A DNA stretch of 64,000 bases, from positions 97,887,825 through 97,951,824 of the forward strand of contig NC_080543.1 of assembly GCF_028640845.1 (NCBI RefSeq), read 5' to 3'. Of this stretch, positions 23,850 to 36,131 are shown piece by piece. Each line of letters opens with the position of its first letter. The stretch's first letter is position 1. The position numbers and the translations under genes were made by a program. The stretch is from Ahaetulla prasina (lineage: Eukaryota > Chordata > Lepidosauria > Squamata > Colubridae). Under the pieces are notes generated by a model. It searched no databases and was not told the origin of the DNA. It saw nothing but the letters and a program-made list of their open reading frames with translations.

Positions 23850-24700
23850 TTAAACACACCACTATGTGCTAAATCAGGGAGGGAGGGATGCAGGGAGACT
23901 GATATGCAGATGTCCAACTACCATACAGAAAAGCTGTACAACTGAATAAAATCTTATCTCTTTGGCAGTGTAAGCCCAGATATCACTATCCCAATCTCAC
24001 ATATTTTGGAGGTATGCAGAGTAAAATTTCCAGAATCCCAAGACAACCAAACCATCAATGATGCAGATTTGTTCTTCTGGGATATGTATTCCCGGAGCAT
24101 CTGGATGGCATCAGGATGCAGAAAACATCTGTTTATATTTGAAATTGAAAAATAATAGTACAGCCTGTTCTCTAAAAGCATAGTTGTGTTACTTGGCTGC
24201 CCCTAGAAATCACCTCTATTCCCAAATCTCATTAAAGCATACAAAGCAGGACATTCTATATTTCTGCTTTCTTGTGAATATAATAACATATTAGATGCTG
24301 AAAGCTTGCCTGCAGAGATGTGGTTTTAATTCTGAATTTGAGATAGACGTGTATGCTCTCATTTAAAGACCATTAAAAAAAGCAAGTGGGTGCCACATTT
24401 CAGCTTTAAATGTCTTGATTGCTGCCTTAGAATGAGATAGTCAATCAGTCAATGAGGCTCAAGTGTTTTTATCTATCTGATGATAGGATTCAACATGCCT
24501 GCATATCTGCAACTTAATTTGCACTGTACTTTGTAAGTTTGCCTGTGATAGAGAAGAACTATTCCTTGCCTCCTTATAGGAAGAAGATAAATTGATTGTA
24601 GGGTGTGTGTATATGTGTGTGTGTGTGTATTGCTACTGCTTGTCAGCATTGGATATTGAAATCCAACCGAGGCAGAATAATAAGAGGACAGTAATTTCAT
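23850..24700. other. Intergenic upstream of TMEM182
   Basis: Contains a (GT)n microsatellite at 24601-24629. No exon or known repeat was recognised. Confidence 0.45.
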
Positions 24701-25005
24701 CCCTCTTCTTCATATGTGGATGCACCATGTGCAACAATATTAAGCCAATAGCTAGCTAAGGGAAGGTCAGCTATTTTTGGCTGGTCACGCCAGCTAAGGA
24801 AAATACTGTAAAGTTGTTTCAGGGAGTGTCCCAAAATAGAAGTCTATCTTCATTTGTTAGGTTGCAGTTTAATTGAACACAAATCTAAGCCATAGCATAA
24901 GCAACATAATTCTTAACTAAATTTATCCAAGGAGGACATTCCTCCCCCAGCACCCTGAAATATATATTTTAGATTTATCAGTTATTTTTAAAGAACAAAT
25001 CAGCA
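24700..25005 (+). promoter_or_regulatory. Candidate TMEM182 promoter region
   Basis: The 300 bases before the start codon are AT-rich and not CpG-rich. They contain a CCAAT-like GCCAAT near 24743, CTATTTTTGG at 24771-24780 (one mismatch from both a CArG box and a MEF2 site) and a TATA-like ATATATAT near 24960. An upstream non-coding exon cannot be excluded. Confidence 0.3.
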
Positions 25006-25146
25006 ATGAAGTTGAGTGTTGGAATATTTTTTGGAGGCTTCTTTGGAGCTCTTGGGATTTTGTTTTTTCTGGTTGCTTTTGGGACAGACTATTGGCTTTT
25101 GGCTACAGAAGTTGGGAGGTGTTCTGAAGATGTGAATCGCACTAGG
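25006..25146 (+). CDS. TMEM182: TMEM182 coding exon 1
   Basis: 47 codons, phase 0 at the end. [19 protein letters not shown] opens the first membrane helix and is followed by [15 protein letters not shown], the family signature. The donor is GTTAGT, weaker than the GTAAG donors of the other introns. Reading through it would add only a short tail, so splicing is required. Confidence 0.93.
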
Positions 25147-28100
25147 GTTAGTATACTTTTTATTTCTAGGAATAATCTCTTGCAGTGGCATCAGAGATAT
25201 GTCTGTTTTGTTCTTGTTTAGAAAACCATTGAATGCATAAGGAACGTTTTGATTTTAATATTAACTTCATCCAGTAACATTCAGGAGGTTACTTTCTCTG
25301 ATTTCTATTTTGGTCATACTAGGAATTAGCAGGAAGTTATGGAATTATGAGCAATCCACCATAAAACATAGAACATGAGTTAATACAAATGTATGATAAG
25401 TTCTTAGTTTCTTTTGTGTAGGAAGAGACGATTATGTTCCACCATGAGGGTTTCTTCTGGAGATGCTGGTTTGATGGGAAGATTGATGAAAATCCCAGCA
25501 GTATGTTGAAGTTTTGGTACAGTAAGTAATCTAGTTTTGACCTAATATGTAGAACACTTGCTTACATTTTTAAAATTGTCTACTTTAATAAGTTCTATCT
25601 GTAGAAGGAAGCTGTTTTGTGTGGCAAAATGGATCTTCATGAGCATTTTCATTATCTTTCTCTCTGCTGCATTTTTCTGTGATTCTTTCAAAATATGTTC
25701 TAGAGGACTTCCCAATCTTCTGCATCAGATATGTGGATCTGTTTGTTATGGATATTATTCTGCTGGAGAGAGATCGAAGAAGACTCCCAGTACCCCATTT
25801 CTTTAAGCTGCTTTATATTCAAAGTATTCAATAGAGATTCAGTTCAAGCACAAGAATGCAGTGGTTTGTAACACTCCAACAGAACAATCCACTAAAATCC
25901 AGCATGTTTTGTTCTAGCAGGATAACCCTGTATGCAAACATAAAAGCCATAATCTTAGATTTGCAGAAATGTGACCAAAATGAAAACAGGACACTTCTGC
26001 ACATGCCTGCATAAATGCATTCTGCAAATATTTCTAGCAAGGCTTCACATAGTGATATAAGCAAGATTGAATAGCAAGTTCATGTTTGTGCTTGTGCAAG
26101 AGCTGCACAAGCTCTTGAATGAAATGGAAGAACTTATTTGAATGTGTTTTCTGTTTTCTCATGCACTGCTCTAGAGCAAGGTGTTTGATAAGTGAAGAAC
26201 TGACAATCTTTCTATATAAATACCTGTGTATACTTGCACAGAAGCCAACTCACTGAGCATAATATATTGAGAACTAGAGAAACATAAAATTGTGGTTACA
26301 CACTGTTTTAATCATTTGGGAATTATAATAATTGTATCTTTCACAGAAGTTCCTCTTAAATATTTAAAGTATTTATGGAAATAAGTGTAGCCCATCTTTC
26401 CATAAAAAAATCTAATTGCTCTCTGTAGGACCATAATTCAAAAAACATGCATCAATAAAAGCTCTAAACTATCAAAAAACCCCACAAATCACTAATGTCA
26501 AAACCCCCCACAAATCACTAATGTCTCAAATCTCTTTCCCTCTACCCATCCACCCTTCCATGTCAGACCATTCAACAGCATCATCCTTTTTCCATGTTAT
26601 TCTCCAGATACCAAATGGGAGGCAGTGAAAGTCATAAAGTGCCATATTAGGTTTCTAATAGAACAAAGGTAGATGGAGGCTTGTCTACTGAATGATCTTT
26701 GGGTGATAGAATATTGGAATTTCAGAAATGTTATGGAATGTACTGGTAGTTTGAAAGAGTAGAGAGACTGAAGAACTTGGGAGGAACAAGAATGGGTTTA
26801 TGTATTTCTTACACTTTCCTTATAAGGATCTTCCATAATATAGGCATCTGGGAATCAAGAAAAGTCAATGAATGATTTTTGTTTGTTTGTTTGTCTTCAA
26901 AATTTAAATATAAGTGCTAAATGAAATGCTAATTGGAAATAATTGGCAAGTATATATATCACTGGGAAATGTCTTGAATTCTCTAGGGAAGTCCTTTACT
27001 GCTTCTGCTTCATTCTGAATCAATTCAGAATGAATCAAGCAGTACTATTACTGCTACCGAAACACCCTCCAGAGTAGTGTTTTTCCTTCAATTACCTTGG
27101 TAGTCCAGATCATGTAACATATTTTTTATTTTTATTTTTAAATGTATATGCTACCTGACTCCTAGAGATTGTGTGATTTGAGCCCTACAAGAACGATTCC
27201 ATTAAAAGTGGAATGTAATTCTTTTTCTCTCCCACACATAATTCAGAATTTTGGATCTTAAACATACAGGGCCAATTATTCATCCACCTAGCATAAGCAT
27301 TCTAAAATTCGGAAAATTGACATGTATAGAAATGCAAGAGAATAATTCAGCCTTTGTTACTGTTTTTCAGCGAACCAGTCACCTTCTAAAAACTGCACCC
27401 ATGCTTATCTCTCTCCATTTCCTTTCTTAAGAGATTCCCATAACTCAACCACCTATAATTCTGCAATTAGTAAGTATTCTTTGATGCAATTATCATATTA
27501 GGGCTGCATAGCAATTGCTTTAAGAATTATAGACAGATCACCACTTCTGCCATCGAAGCTCCATTTTAGAATTGAATCCACAGTGTTGCATTGCCTTGGG
27601 AAGTTGTTTCTTGTATGAGTAGACCCTCTACAGTCATAACTCATTTATGATCCCCAGAGGCATCAGGTTGGATTCTGTGTTCATATGGGTCATTGTTCTA
27701 CCATGTCCTATTATTATTGTTGTTGTTATTGCTGTTTTTCTCCTAAAACATGTCCCCAAAGGCACATTCCTAAGGTGACAATAAATATCATTGTCTTGAA
27801 TCAATGTGTGTGTGTGTGAGAGAGAGAGTGAGTGAGTGTATGTGTTTGTTTGCAATTCAGGTTTGATTCCCGGCAACAACTGGCAACAGCTTTAAACAGG
27901 TAACCTGTTTTTTAGTGATCTTATCCTTATCAGTGATCTTCTTATTGTAAACTCTTTGTACCATCTCATATTCTGTTTTCACCAATAAACAATCTGATAT
28001 TTAAAAGGAGCAAGAATTCTAGAGGCCAAAATTCTAGTATCCTGACTTGACCGATCGGACGGGTGGGGCTGAGTATAATCTAAGATCTCTGTATATATTC

Positions 28101-31100
28101 AAGTACATAATATGAGTTCATGGTTAACAAAGAAAGAAGGGTGAACAATTTCTAGGGAAGAACCAGTCTCATGATAGTTTAAATTAAAATTAACTTGTCA
28201 AAAATGATATTTCGCTGCTAGCTGAAAAAAGATGGCTGGTATCCATTAGTAGTGTCCTTTTATCCTAGAAATTGAATCCAACATTTTTTAGGCCAGAGAT
28301 TACATTGTGCCTTTAAGTGACATTTTAACAATAAGGTAAGACAAGAATTGAGAAATGGGTTGAGTGGGGTCAAAAAATTAAAATACATTACATTAAATCA
28401 AATTATTTTAATGAGATATTGGTAAGTCAAGGACAACATTTTGAGAGGAGATAAAGTGAAAAAGTCTAGATAACATCAGCAGTCACATAGTCAAAATCCT
28501 GTTTCTTTTTTATGTTTATGATAGCTTAAAAAAAGGGGAGGTGGCACTTTGATTGTCCAGGCTTGAGCATCATCTTGACTTTTTTACCTCCACCACAAAT
28601 GTTATTTTATATATTGATCAAATATGTGTTGGTCAAATTTCAAGCTGTAGTCACTCTATTCACTAATTAAATCAACCAAACAACCAAGCAACCACCCATC
28701 CATCCACCTACCCACCCACCCACCCATCAACCAACCAGATTTGGAGGGCCCCACTCTATTACCCTTCCAGAGAACTATGAAGGCAGGCATTGAGCTAGAA
28801 TGGGAGTGAGCCCAGCAAATGCAAATGTTAATGTAGAGGTGATAAGAAACTATAGCGTTGTGTTGGGATATACACAACACTATATGTGGGATATGTGGTG
28901 GTGTGGGGTTTTCTGGCTTCTATTTTATGGAATGTTGTGAGCTAAAACCTCATGAATTCCTATTACAAAAAAAGGGTCAACTGGATGAATAAAAAGAAAC
29001 TGAGAAATATTGAGCCTTCAGTCACACTGCTCAGAAAGGCAATAAATTAGGCAGATTTCTGCAAAAAGGAAGCTGTTTGACTAAAGAAAGTTGTATTCTG
29101 AAAAAATCATGTCTTTTCCTCCTTCCACACTAAACCACTTTATTTGGGTATATAACAAAAATAAAATTGCAAATTATTGCATAAAAATAAATAAATGAAA
29201 ACAGAATCCTTCATATAGGAATCTATTCTTATTCAGTTTTCTTGGAACCTTTTCCTTTACACAGAAAGAAAATATCAAATATTGAAGACAAAGTCAATTT
29301 GTGGACTCCTTATTAATTCTACTAGGAGAGAAGACATACTGATTATGTCTATCCTTAAGAGCAACCTGAGAATAGGGAGATTATTTTCACATTTTGCACT
29401 CACTCATTCACTCAATCAATCAACCAACAGTCAAGCCCCTTCTTGAGGGTACTTCTAATTCTGCAAGTTTTTGATTCAATGAAAGACATTAAGAAATAAT
29501 TTATTCTCCTTCTAACTGGCAATACCACTATGATAAAAATCAAGCTCATATACCTATCCACTCCTGTTTGTTTTCCTGTTCCTAACTCTTTTATATTTTT
29601 AGCCTTCTGAAACATCGCCAAAACTAGAGCTGTGACATGCTGCAGAAAAATGTTATGATGCTTAGTTATGGAAACTATTCGTATTGCAACAACACAAAGC
29701 ATGTGGGCTTGAAATCTGTAGCATTGCTTCAATGCATTCTTCTTCTACTACTTTGGAAATACCCTAAGTATAAATATTACCCCAAATTCCATTTTATTTA
29801 TTGATAAATTATATTGTGTAAATGAAATAATGAATTGCTTCATTTTGGGTGGCATACAAATTTAATGATAATGATAAATTATTATTTCTGTGTGTATGTG
29901 GGCAAATGCAGAAATTTATGGAAATAACTCTTTTTTTGGGCCCAAATTTAAAGGAATATTTAACTTTCTAAAAATAGTTGGGAGCAGATAATAAGTATCT
30001 AATTCCTTAGCCATATTGGTCCCTGAATAATAATATTTCTGATCACAAAAATGAAACAAAGATGAAATGTTTCTTCATCAATTCCCCAAAAACAAAGTAC
30101 CAAAATAATTTTGATCACTTCTTATGAATGACAATCCTTAAACTGAGGAACTCTGTCCAGGATTCTAGAAAGTTAGAGACTATAGTTTAAGAAAAAGAGG
30201 CTATAGTTTATATAACTTATTTTGAAAGGTCCCATTAGACACTCAACCATCCTTCAGAAGGAGTGTGCAAATATCCATTACTTCAACCAGAAGATGTGGA
30301 AAACCATCATTAAATACAAGTTAGCGTTCTTCTTTATATTCATATAAAATTGTGTTTAGACAGGGGTTCCAACTATTCTCTTAAGTTTTTCTATTTTTGG
30401 TATAGACTTTTGATTTGCCACCATAACATAGCAAGAAGTATATATTTAAACTAAATGAATTAATTCATAGATTCATAGATAATCAAAGCATACATATTCT
30501 ATTTCATAGGAAAGTATAATTAATTATTGAGAGGATACTATACTAAGGCTTTCCATTGGAAAATAAGACATGGTTTTATGTAACATTTGCAATTGCAATT
30601 GTGTACATGATGCTGTAATTTGTTTTTAAAAAATATTTTTTTATTTAATTTGATTGCCACCCATCTCACTTTGCAAAATGACTGGGTGGCTTGTTTAAGT
30701 TATACCATATAATCAAAGCATAATAGCAAATGCTATGACTAAGTTTAGATTCTAAAACCCCTTTTTTAAAGGACTTTCATTTATTAGGAAATATAGCAAT
30801 CCTAATACATTTTTTTAGAATTAAAATTATTTGCATTACAATAAAGTTTGGTTTCAAATCTTTCAAATTATTGAAATAGGAGTACTTCTTTTATTAATAC
30901 AGTATGAGGAAATTAATATATAGAATGTTCATACCAGTGGTGGTATTTAGCCAGTTCTATCTGGTTCGGGTGAACCAATAACGGCGGCTGCCCGGATGTC
31001 ATTAGGTCCCATTTTTGACACTCTGCGCATGCACGGAGATGGTTTTGGCGAGCAAAGCGATCAAGCACGCGTGCGCTCACATTTGTGAATTGGTAGTGAA

Positions 31101-34100
31101 GGTAAATGAATACCAGCCCTGGTTCATACCCTTTAAAGTATTTTGTGCAACCCAATTCATAAAACAGCAGTTGAAAATATAGTCTAAATATCAATATTAT
31201 GAATAATCCTTGGTAGTTTTATTGTAGTGGGGTGTACATTTTAATTTTATGCAAATAGATTCATACTTAGGCTTTTTCACAATAATTTAACATTTTCCTA
31301 TTTTTAAATTGTATTTATAATATAAAATAAATGGATTTCCATAATCTTAGTTTTTATAGATTCCTAAAAATAGATGCCTAACTAGTCAATTATTTTATTA
31401 CTATGAATATTTGAGGGGAAGAAGACCCTATATTACCAGACTTTTAATGCATTGATCATTATCCAGAACCTTTAATATTACTTGTCCTTAATGCAATGAT
31501 TTTTTATATTTCCTTTGAAAAATGCACAAAGAAATGTACTGTCTGAACAGTACATTTAGTACTGTACAGTTATTAGCAATGTTGACTTTTTTAAGAATAC
31601 ATATTTTGGCTTGTCTTTCCATTGATACTTTCAATTTGGATTTTAAAACCATATGTAAATATATTTTGGTGACTATATAGTATGCATTTCTTAAAAGCAC
31701 TCAATTCTGGTTTTCAATAATTCTGTGACTTACAGTATCTTGACTATGTTCTAAGCTTTTCTTTACATTGTTTCTAGGCTCTGTTTCTACTTTAGTGAGA
31801 TCAATTGTATCTGGTAAAACCATGCAAATATCTTGAAGAATCTTGGCTATAGTTCAGCACATTATTTTATAAACAATTTCCATTGGCCAAGCGAGCAAAC
31901 TGATTAACCGCATGTCTCTCCAGCAGATACCAAGCAACAGGGATTCATAACACTCTTCACATGCATCATTATATTCCAAGATGATCTGATAGCATTTGGC
32001 ATTCCTATCTAATGCAGGACATATGGTGCTTTAGATTACTGATTACCAGGGGGCTGTGCTGGAATAAATGTTCAGCTTGCTAATGAAAAAAAAAAATGAC
32101 AGGGAAGGCTGGAGACATTCTGTAAAAATTGTCTTTTATTCTCTAAAATCTCTTTTCGCTATTCTTCTGTCCCCATGTCCAGTTTATCGTGGTTTCTGGT
32201 CAATTTTCATGCTCCTTGGAGTGGTCACTGTGGTGGTTGCTAGTTTCTTCATCATCTGTGCTGCACCTTTTGGTAGTCACATCCTCTACAAAATAGGAGG
32301 AGGTTTTTTCATTGCTGCTGGTAAGTTTCATGTGCTGTCCAAAGTTAGTTGTCCCAAAGCAACATTCCTTACCCTAATATTTTAAGCTGTGTGGTTGAAA
32401 CCATACATGCAATGCAAGGATCCGGGGAGGGTTTTGTGTGCTAAGCATAAAACACCTTGGATTTCACAGGGAATGTTTTTTGAAAAAGCCTCGTTGAAGG
32501 AAGGGATAACATTTTTTTTCAAGTTATGTGTATATGTATATGTATAATATATATCACAATCATTCTATGTCCATTTATTTATCTATCACAAAATCCTTCT
32601 TCACAATATAATACCAGCAAAGTCCCTCTGGCTTTTTCTAACATGCCATATTCAAAATATCTCCAGAAAATAATATGAACTCCACATATTTTGTGGGACA
32701 GTATCTAAGAATGTGTTCTTGTTTATATAATAAGGAAGTAATCCATTTAGCAAAGTTCTCTTGGGATTGTGGTAGTCCCTTCAAGAAAAGGTATCATAAT
32801 TTATTTTCAAGCCTTTGGAAAGAGAATAGAAAACTTAATTTGAACCTAATTCTCTCCTTCAAGAGCAACTCTCAAACTTTGTCTCCCTCTCCTGACAAAC
32901 CAAGAAAATAAGAGCCTCTACTTTCAGTCATTTCTGTCTCTTTCAGAAACAACTCATCAGGTGTTTCTATAGAATGCATACATATTTGTTTAGAACTCAG
33001 ATTTGACATCCAGAACCCAAATACGTATCTTTTCTTTCCCTTGTTCCATTCTGTTGAATTGATCATCTGTTCATTCTATTGAATTGATCATCTGTTCATT
33101 CTGTTACTGCATACTTCCGTTTAATTTTATTATAGACACTCTACTTACTCCTCTGACTCAGTCCCCATTTCTGCCACAAATTTAGGGTCTTGAACAATTA
33201 GTCATGCACAGGAGAATTCTGATTCAAAAGAGATGAACTGACGATTTTGGGTAATAGGTGTATTTAGAGCAATCCTATGTGTATCTGCTCAGTCATAAAT
33301 CCTGCTACTGCAATGATGGAGTTTTACTTTTACCCATCAAGTTCTTCGACTCTGCAAGAAAATAACTCTATCTTTTTTCTTAGCTTTTTGCTCCTTACTT
33401 ATGTTTCTTCATATCACTTCATGGCTGTTTGGAGGCTCAGAGTCCTATTACTTTATTTAAAATACTGCATTTGAAACATATAATTTTATGTACCTCAGTT
33501 AAGACATGAAGGTACAGATCGTGGAATGTGTGATTTAGAAGCCTCTCTAATAGATGGATCTTTCCTAAATTCTGTTCTTTTCTATATTGGTTCAGAGGTT
33601 AAACAAGAAGGAAAAAGAAACTCTTTTACCAGAAGTCTTTATTTGATTATTTTAAACCAACAATCAAGCATGCAAGGAAATAATGGGAGGAGGGATGTAT
33701 GTTTAATTTTCTCAACCCACATACTTTATCCTGTTTTGAATTGCTCTCCCTTCATATATTTTCTCTAATGTAAGTACAAGAAAGTCTGATTTGCATATTG
33801 TCTACTAGTAGAACATGCAGATCAGCTACCATTTCAGAGCTTCTCTATGACTTTGTCTTCTGCTCCTCAGGCTGACTTTATGTCCTTAGATTTTTGTAGG
33901 ATTTGATTGAAGCTGTGTGGAGTGCATGAACTGCCCCGGCAGCAGAACAGTCTGTTCTTATGAGATCAGATTCAGAAGGTGTCAGCCTGCTAACAAAGTC
34001 AACAGAAAGAACAAAGTCTGGAATGATTTTTTTTAAAAATAAGGATTTTCAAAACTCGGTAGTACTAGTGGGACTGTAGAGGAGCCTGTCACTTTAAACA

Positions 34101-35723
34101 GCACTTGTTGATCACATCTGTCTCTCCCTTCTTCCTTCCCTTGTGTCTTATGGAAATTTATGGAAGGCTTCTGTTAATCCCTGCTTCTCATCCCTATGTT
34201 AGTTTATACCTTGCGGATAAAAGATGGGTGCCCCTGAAAAATCAAACTGCAAATGAATAATGAGGAAGAGACAGAGAAATAGAGAGCTGCATCCTTATTT
34301 ATCCAAATATCTCTTGAACTCATTGTTTGTTTTTTGAAGTAATGTGTTTCATCTTTTTGTGATTCGTTACATCTTTAAGACACTTATTTTTACTAAGGGA
34401 ACAGGGAATTGTTCTCCAAGCAAAGGGTCTTAACAAGTCCTAAGAGGACTGTAAGGGGCGTACATAAGAGCACAAAAGTGCCTACCGTTCTTGTCCTATT
34501 GTTTCTTCTCATTATATCCAATTAATATAGTTATTACATACTTATGCTCATATATATGCTTATATATTATATAGCTATTTCATTTCATGTTAATGCCTAT
34601 ATATACTTATATGACAAAATAAAAAATAAAAATAAAAAATAATAAAAAATAAAAGTTGGAACAGAAGAACTATGCAGCAGTCTCAAAAGTTTCTAAAAAG
34701 CCATGCTTTTTTTAAGGTTTAGTCACAGTCACTGAGCTTGAATGGCAATGGCCATTTGTGATAATGATTATAATAAAAGTACATTTTTCTCCCAGAACAA
34801 TGAGGGTCATTTGGCCCATTCATCTTGGTAATAAACCAATGGTACAATTAAGCATTCAATTTGTTCAAACATAATGCAGGGTTTGAAGGAAGAAGTCCTC
34901 TAAATAATGAATGTTTAAGACAAGGATTGGAGCCTCTGGTCTTCCATTGGTTTTTGGTAACTTGCCTTCCTCAACCTCAACCAAAGCCCAAAAATTGATG
35001 GGCCAAATATTTTTTTCTATTGAATAGATAGATGTCACAAATTTATATGCTGACCTTCTAAAATGATGCTGAGTAATATATAGTCTTAAAACAAACTTAG
35101 AACATCTCTACCAAAGTAACTAATAAGTAAGTTTGCCAGTAAATATTTTTCTAGATGTTACTATATCCATCCATGAAAGATTTCCAGTAGAGAAGAAGAC
35201 AAGAGTAGACGTAGACTTGGATTCTAGTTCAGTAATAAGCTTGTTGAGTGAATTTAGGCCAGTTACTTTCTTTCAGCCTGCCTGCAAAGTGATTGTAGGG
35301 AAAATGGGGGGAGAGGGTGTCGTGAATGCTGCCTTGAGATTATGAACAAACTGAAGGATAAAAATCTAACATCCATAGATTTATAGGTTTGGAGAATCTG
35401 TTTTAATGTTTTTCTAAATTTTCTAGATATTTCTGAGTTCCTGTATGACAATTTTGCCATAAATATTTAATAAAACATTTTTTTCTCTCCATCTGTTAGG
35501 CATCCTATTCTCCCTGGTGGTTGTACTGTATGTTATCTGGGTCCAAGCAGTGGCTGATCTCAAAAACTATGAAGCTCAGAAGAAAATTGACTGTTCAAGT
35601 TATTCCATCTATGTACGTTATGGCTGGTCTTTTATACTGGCTCCAGTTGGAATATTTTTTGCTATGTTTTCTGGCATGTTGTTCCTCCTGGTAGGACGTA
35701 CGATTTATCTGCATTCTGATTAG
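25006..35723 (+). CDS. TMEM182: TMEM182, claudin-like four-pass membrane protein (five coding exons, 233 aa)
   Basis: The coding sequence joins 25006-25146, 25422-25521, 27371-27469, 32183-32320 and 35500-35723, 702 nt or 233 residues. All splice sites are GT/AG and phases agree. The family belongs to the PMP22/claudin-like proteins; TMEM182 is known as a muscle-enriched membrane protein that affects myoblast differentiation and fusion (established for mammals, not shown here). Visible features are TM1 (about residues 6-27), an extracellular loop with [11 protein letters not shown] (54-64) and sequons at N88 and N105, TM2 (about 118-142), TM3 (about 157-174) and TM4 (about 200-222). A second, identical copy of the last coding exon lies 10,088 bases downstream. 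Gene identity rests on recalled sequence and on the MFSD9 neighbour. Confidence 0.94.
25422..25521 (+). CDS. TMEM182: TMEM182 coding exon 2
   Basis: 100 nt, acceptor TTTTGTGTAG and donor GTAAGT. It encodes [20 protein letters not shown] and the rest of the first extracellular loop, ending in a split Thr codon. The preceding intron is only 275 bases. Confidence 0.93.
25522..27370. other. TMEM182 intron 2
   Basis: No transposon is recognised with confidence. A direct tandem repeat of 25-26 bases (CCCCACAAATCACTAATGTC) lies at about 26475-26526. Confidence 0.5.
27371..27469 (+). CDS. TMEM182: TMEM182 coding exon 3
   Basis: 99 nt, acceptor TTTTTCAG and donor GTAAGT. It encodes [18 protein letters not shown] and the end of the first extracellular loop, with N-glycosylation sequons NCT and NST. 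There is no long open frame here; it was placed by phase and family resemblance. Confidence 0.92.
27470..30926. other. TMEM182 intron 3, left part
   Basis: Low-complexity tracts at 27805-27845 (GT then GA) and 28676-28735 (CCAA/CCAT/CCAC). Otherwise AT-rich with nothing recognisable; the short open frames lack any family resemblance. Confidence 0.5.
30935..31121. mobile_element. Short hAT-type DNA transposon, 187 bp
   Basis: The ends CAGTGGTGGTATT and AATACCAGCCCTG are inverted repeats. The target duplication GTTCATAC is perfect, at 30927-30934 and 31122-31129. Interior CpG-rich and non-coding. Related in its termini to 12406 and 53192. Confidence 0.9.
31130..32182. other. TMEM182 intron 3, right part
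   Basis: AT-rich sequence, with no feature I can support. Confidence 0.5.
32183..32320 (+). CDS. TMEM182: TMEM182 coding exon 4
   Basis: 138 nt, acceptor CCATGTCCAG and donor GTAAGT. It encodes [20 protein letters not shown], helix 2, a short loop and the start of helix 3 (GGGFFIAA). The larger open frame around it runs into intron on both sides. Confidence 0.93.
32321..34430. other. TMEM182 intron 4, left part
   Basis: A direct repeat of about 26 bases (TTGAATTGATCATCTGTTCA) occurs at 33053-33105. No other feature is seen. Confidence 0.5.
34435..34655 (+). mobile_element. 3' end of the 20868-family LINE
   Basis: CCTAAGAGGACTGTAAGGGG and GTGCCTACCGTTCTTGTCCT match the 3' UTR of the element ending at 21960. 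It finishes in A-rich (AAAAT)n. 5'-truncated to the UTR only. Confidence 0.75.
35225..35345 (+). repeat. Degenerate MIR/CORE-like SINE fragment
   Basis: TTAGGCCAGTTACTTTCTTT then AAAGTGATTGTAGGGAAAAT resembles the core of the SINE at 19595. It is copied at 45313-45433 by the tandem duplication. Confidence 0.4.
35500..35723 (+). CDS. TMEM182: TMEM182 coding exon 5, proximal copy (last exon)
   Basis: 224 nt from a CATCTGTTAG acceptor to a TAG stop. It encodes the rest of helix 3 ([19 protein letters not shown]), a short loop and helix 4 ([20 protein letters not shown]), then GRTIYLHSD. It is the exon nearest to exon 4 and so the default partner. An identical exon exists at 45588-45811. Confidence 0.93.
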
Positions 35724-36061
35724 TCGGGTAGCAGGTGCTTGAACTATTAGTGTGTAGTGAAGTTGTATATTGTATATTGTAATGTATATTGTCTACTCAA
35801 TAATACTGGAAGTGTGACCTTAGGTTCAGTGAAGATTGCTTCCCAGAAATGTGCACAAGAGTTTTAGCCACTGTTTACATGTTCTTGCTATGAAGGACAT
35901 GAAAATCCTTTCAGAAATAGGATCCTTTCATATTTCTTCAAATCTTCCTGCACAAGCAAATATATAAAATAATTAATGTAAGTATTAGGTGCTGGCTGCA
36001 GGCAATTCATTATTGACATTAACAACTTAATGAAGGAACATTTACAATGAAACTACTACTG

Positions 36062-36131
36062 CCTTACACAATGTAAGCCGCCCTGAGTCTTCAGAGAAGA
36101 GCGGGATATAAATGTAAATAAAAAAAAAGTC
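36062..36131 (+). repeat. 3' tail of a squamate SINE
   Basis: TGTAAGCCGCCCTGAGTCTT followed by GAGCGGGATATAAATGTAAA and an A run matches the tail of the SINE at 52634. Copied at 46150-46219. Confidence 0.6.

Noticed and set aside
24956..24975. AATATATATTTTAG as a MEF2 site
   Set aside because: It does not fit the consensus spacing. It is more simply an AT-rich or TATA-like stretch.
32068..32385. 105-codon frame around TMEM182 exon 4 as a longer exon
   Set aside because: A good acceptor and donor fall inside it, and only 32183-32320 keeps phase with the neighbouring exons.
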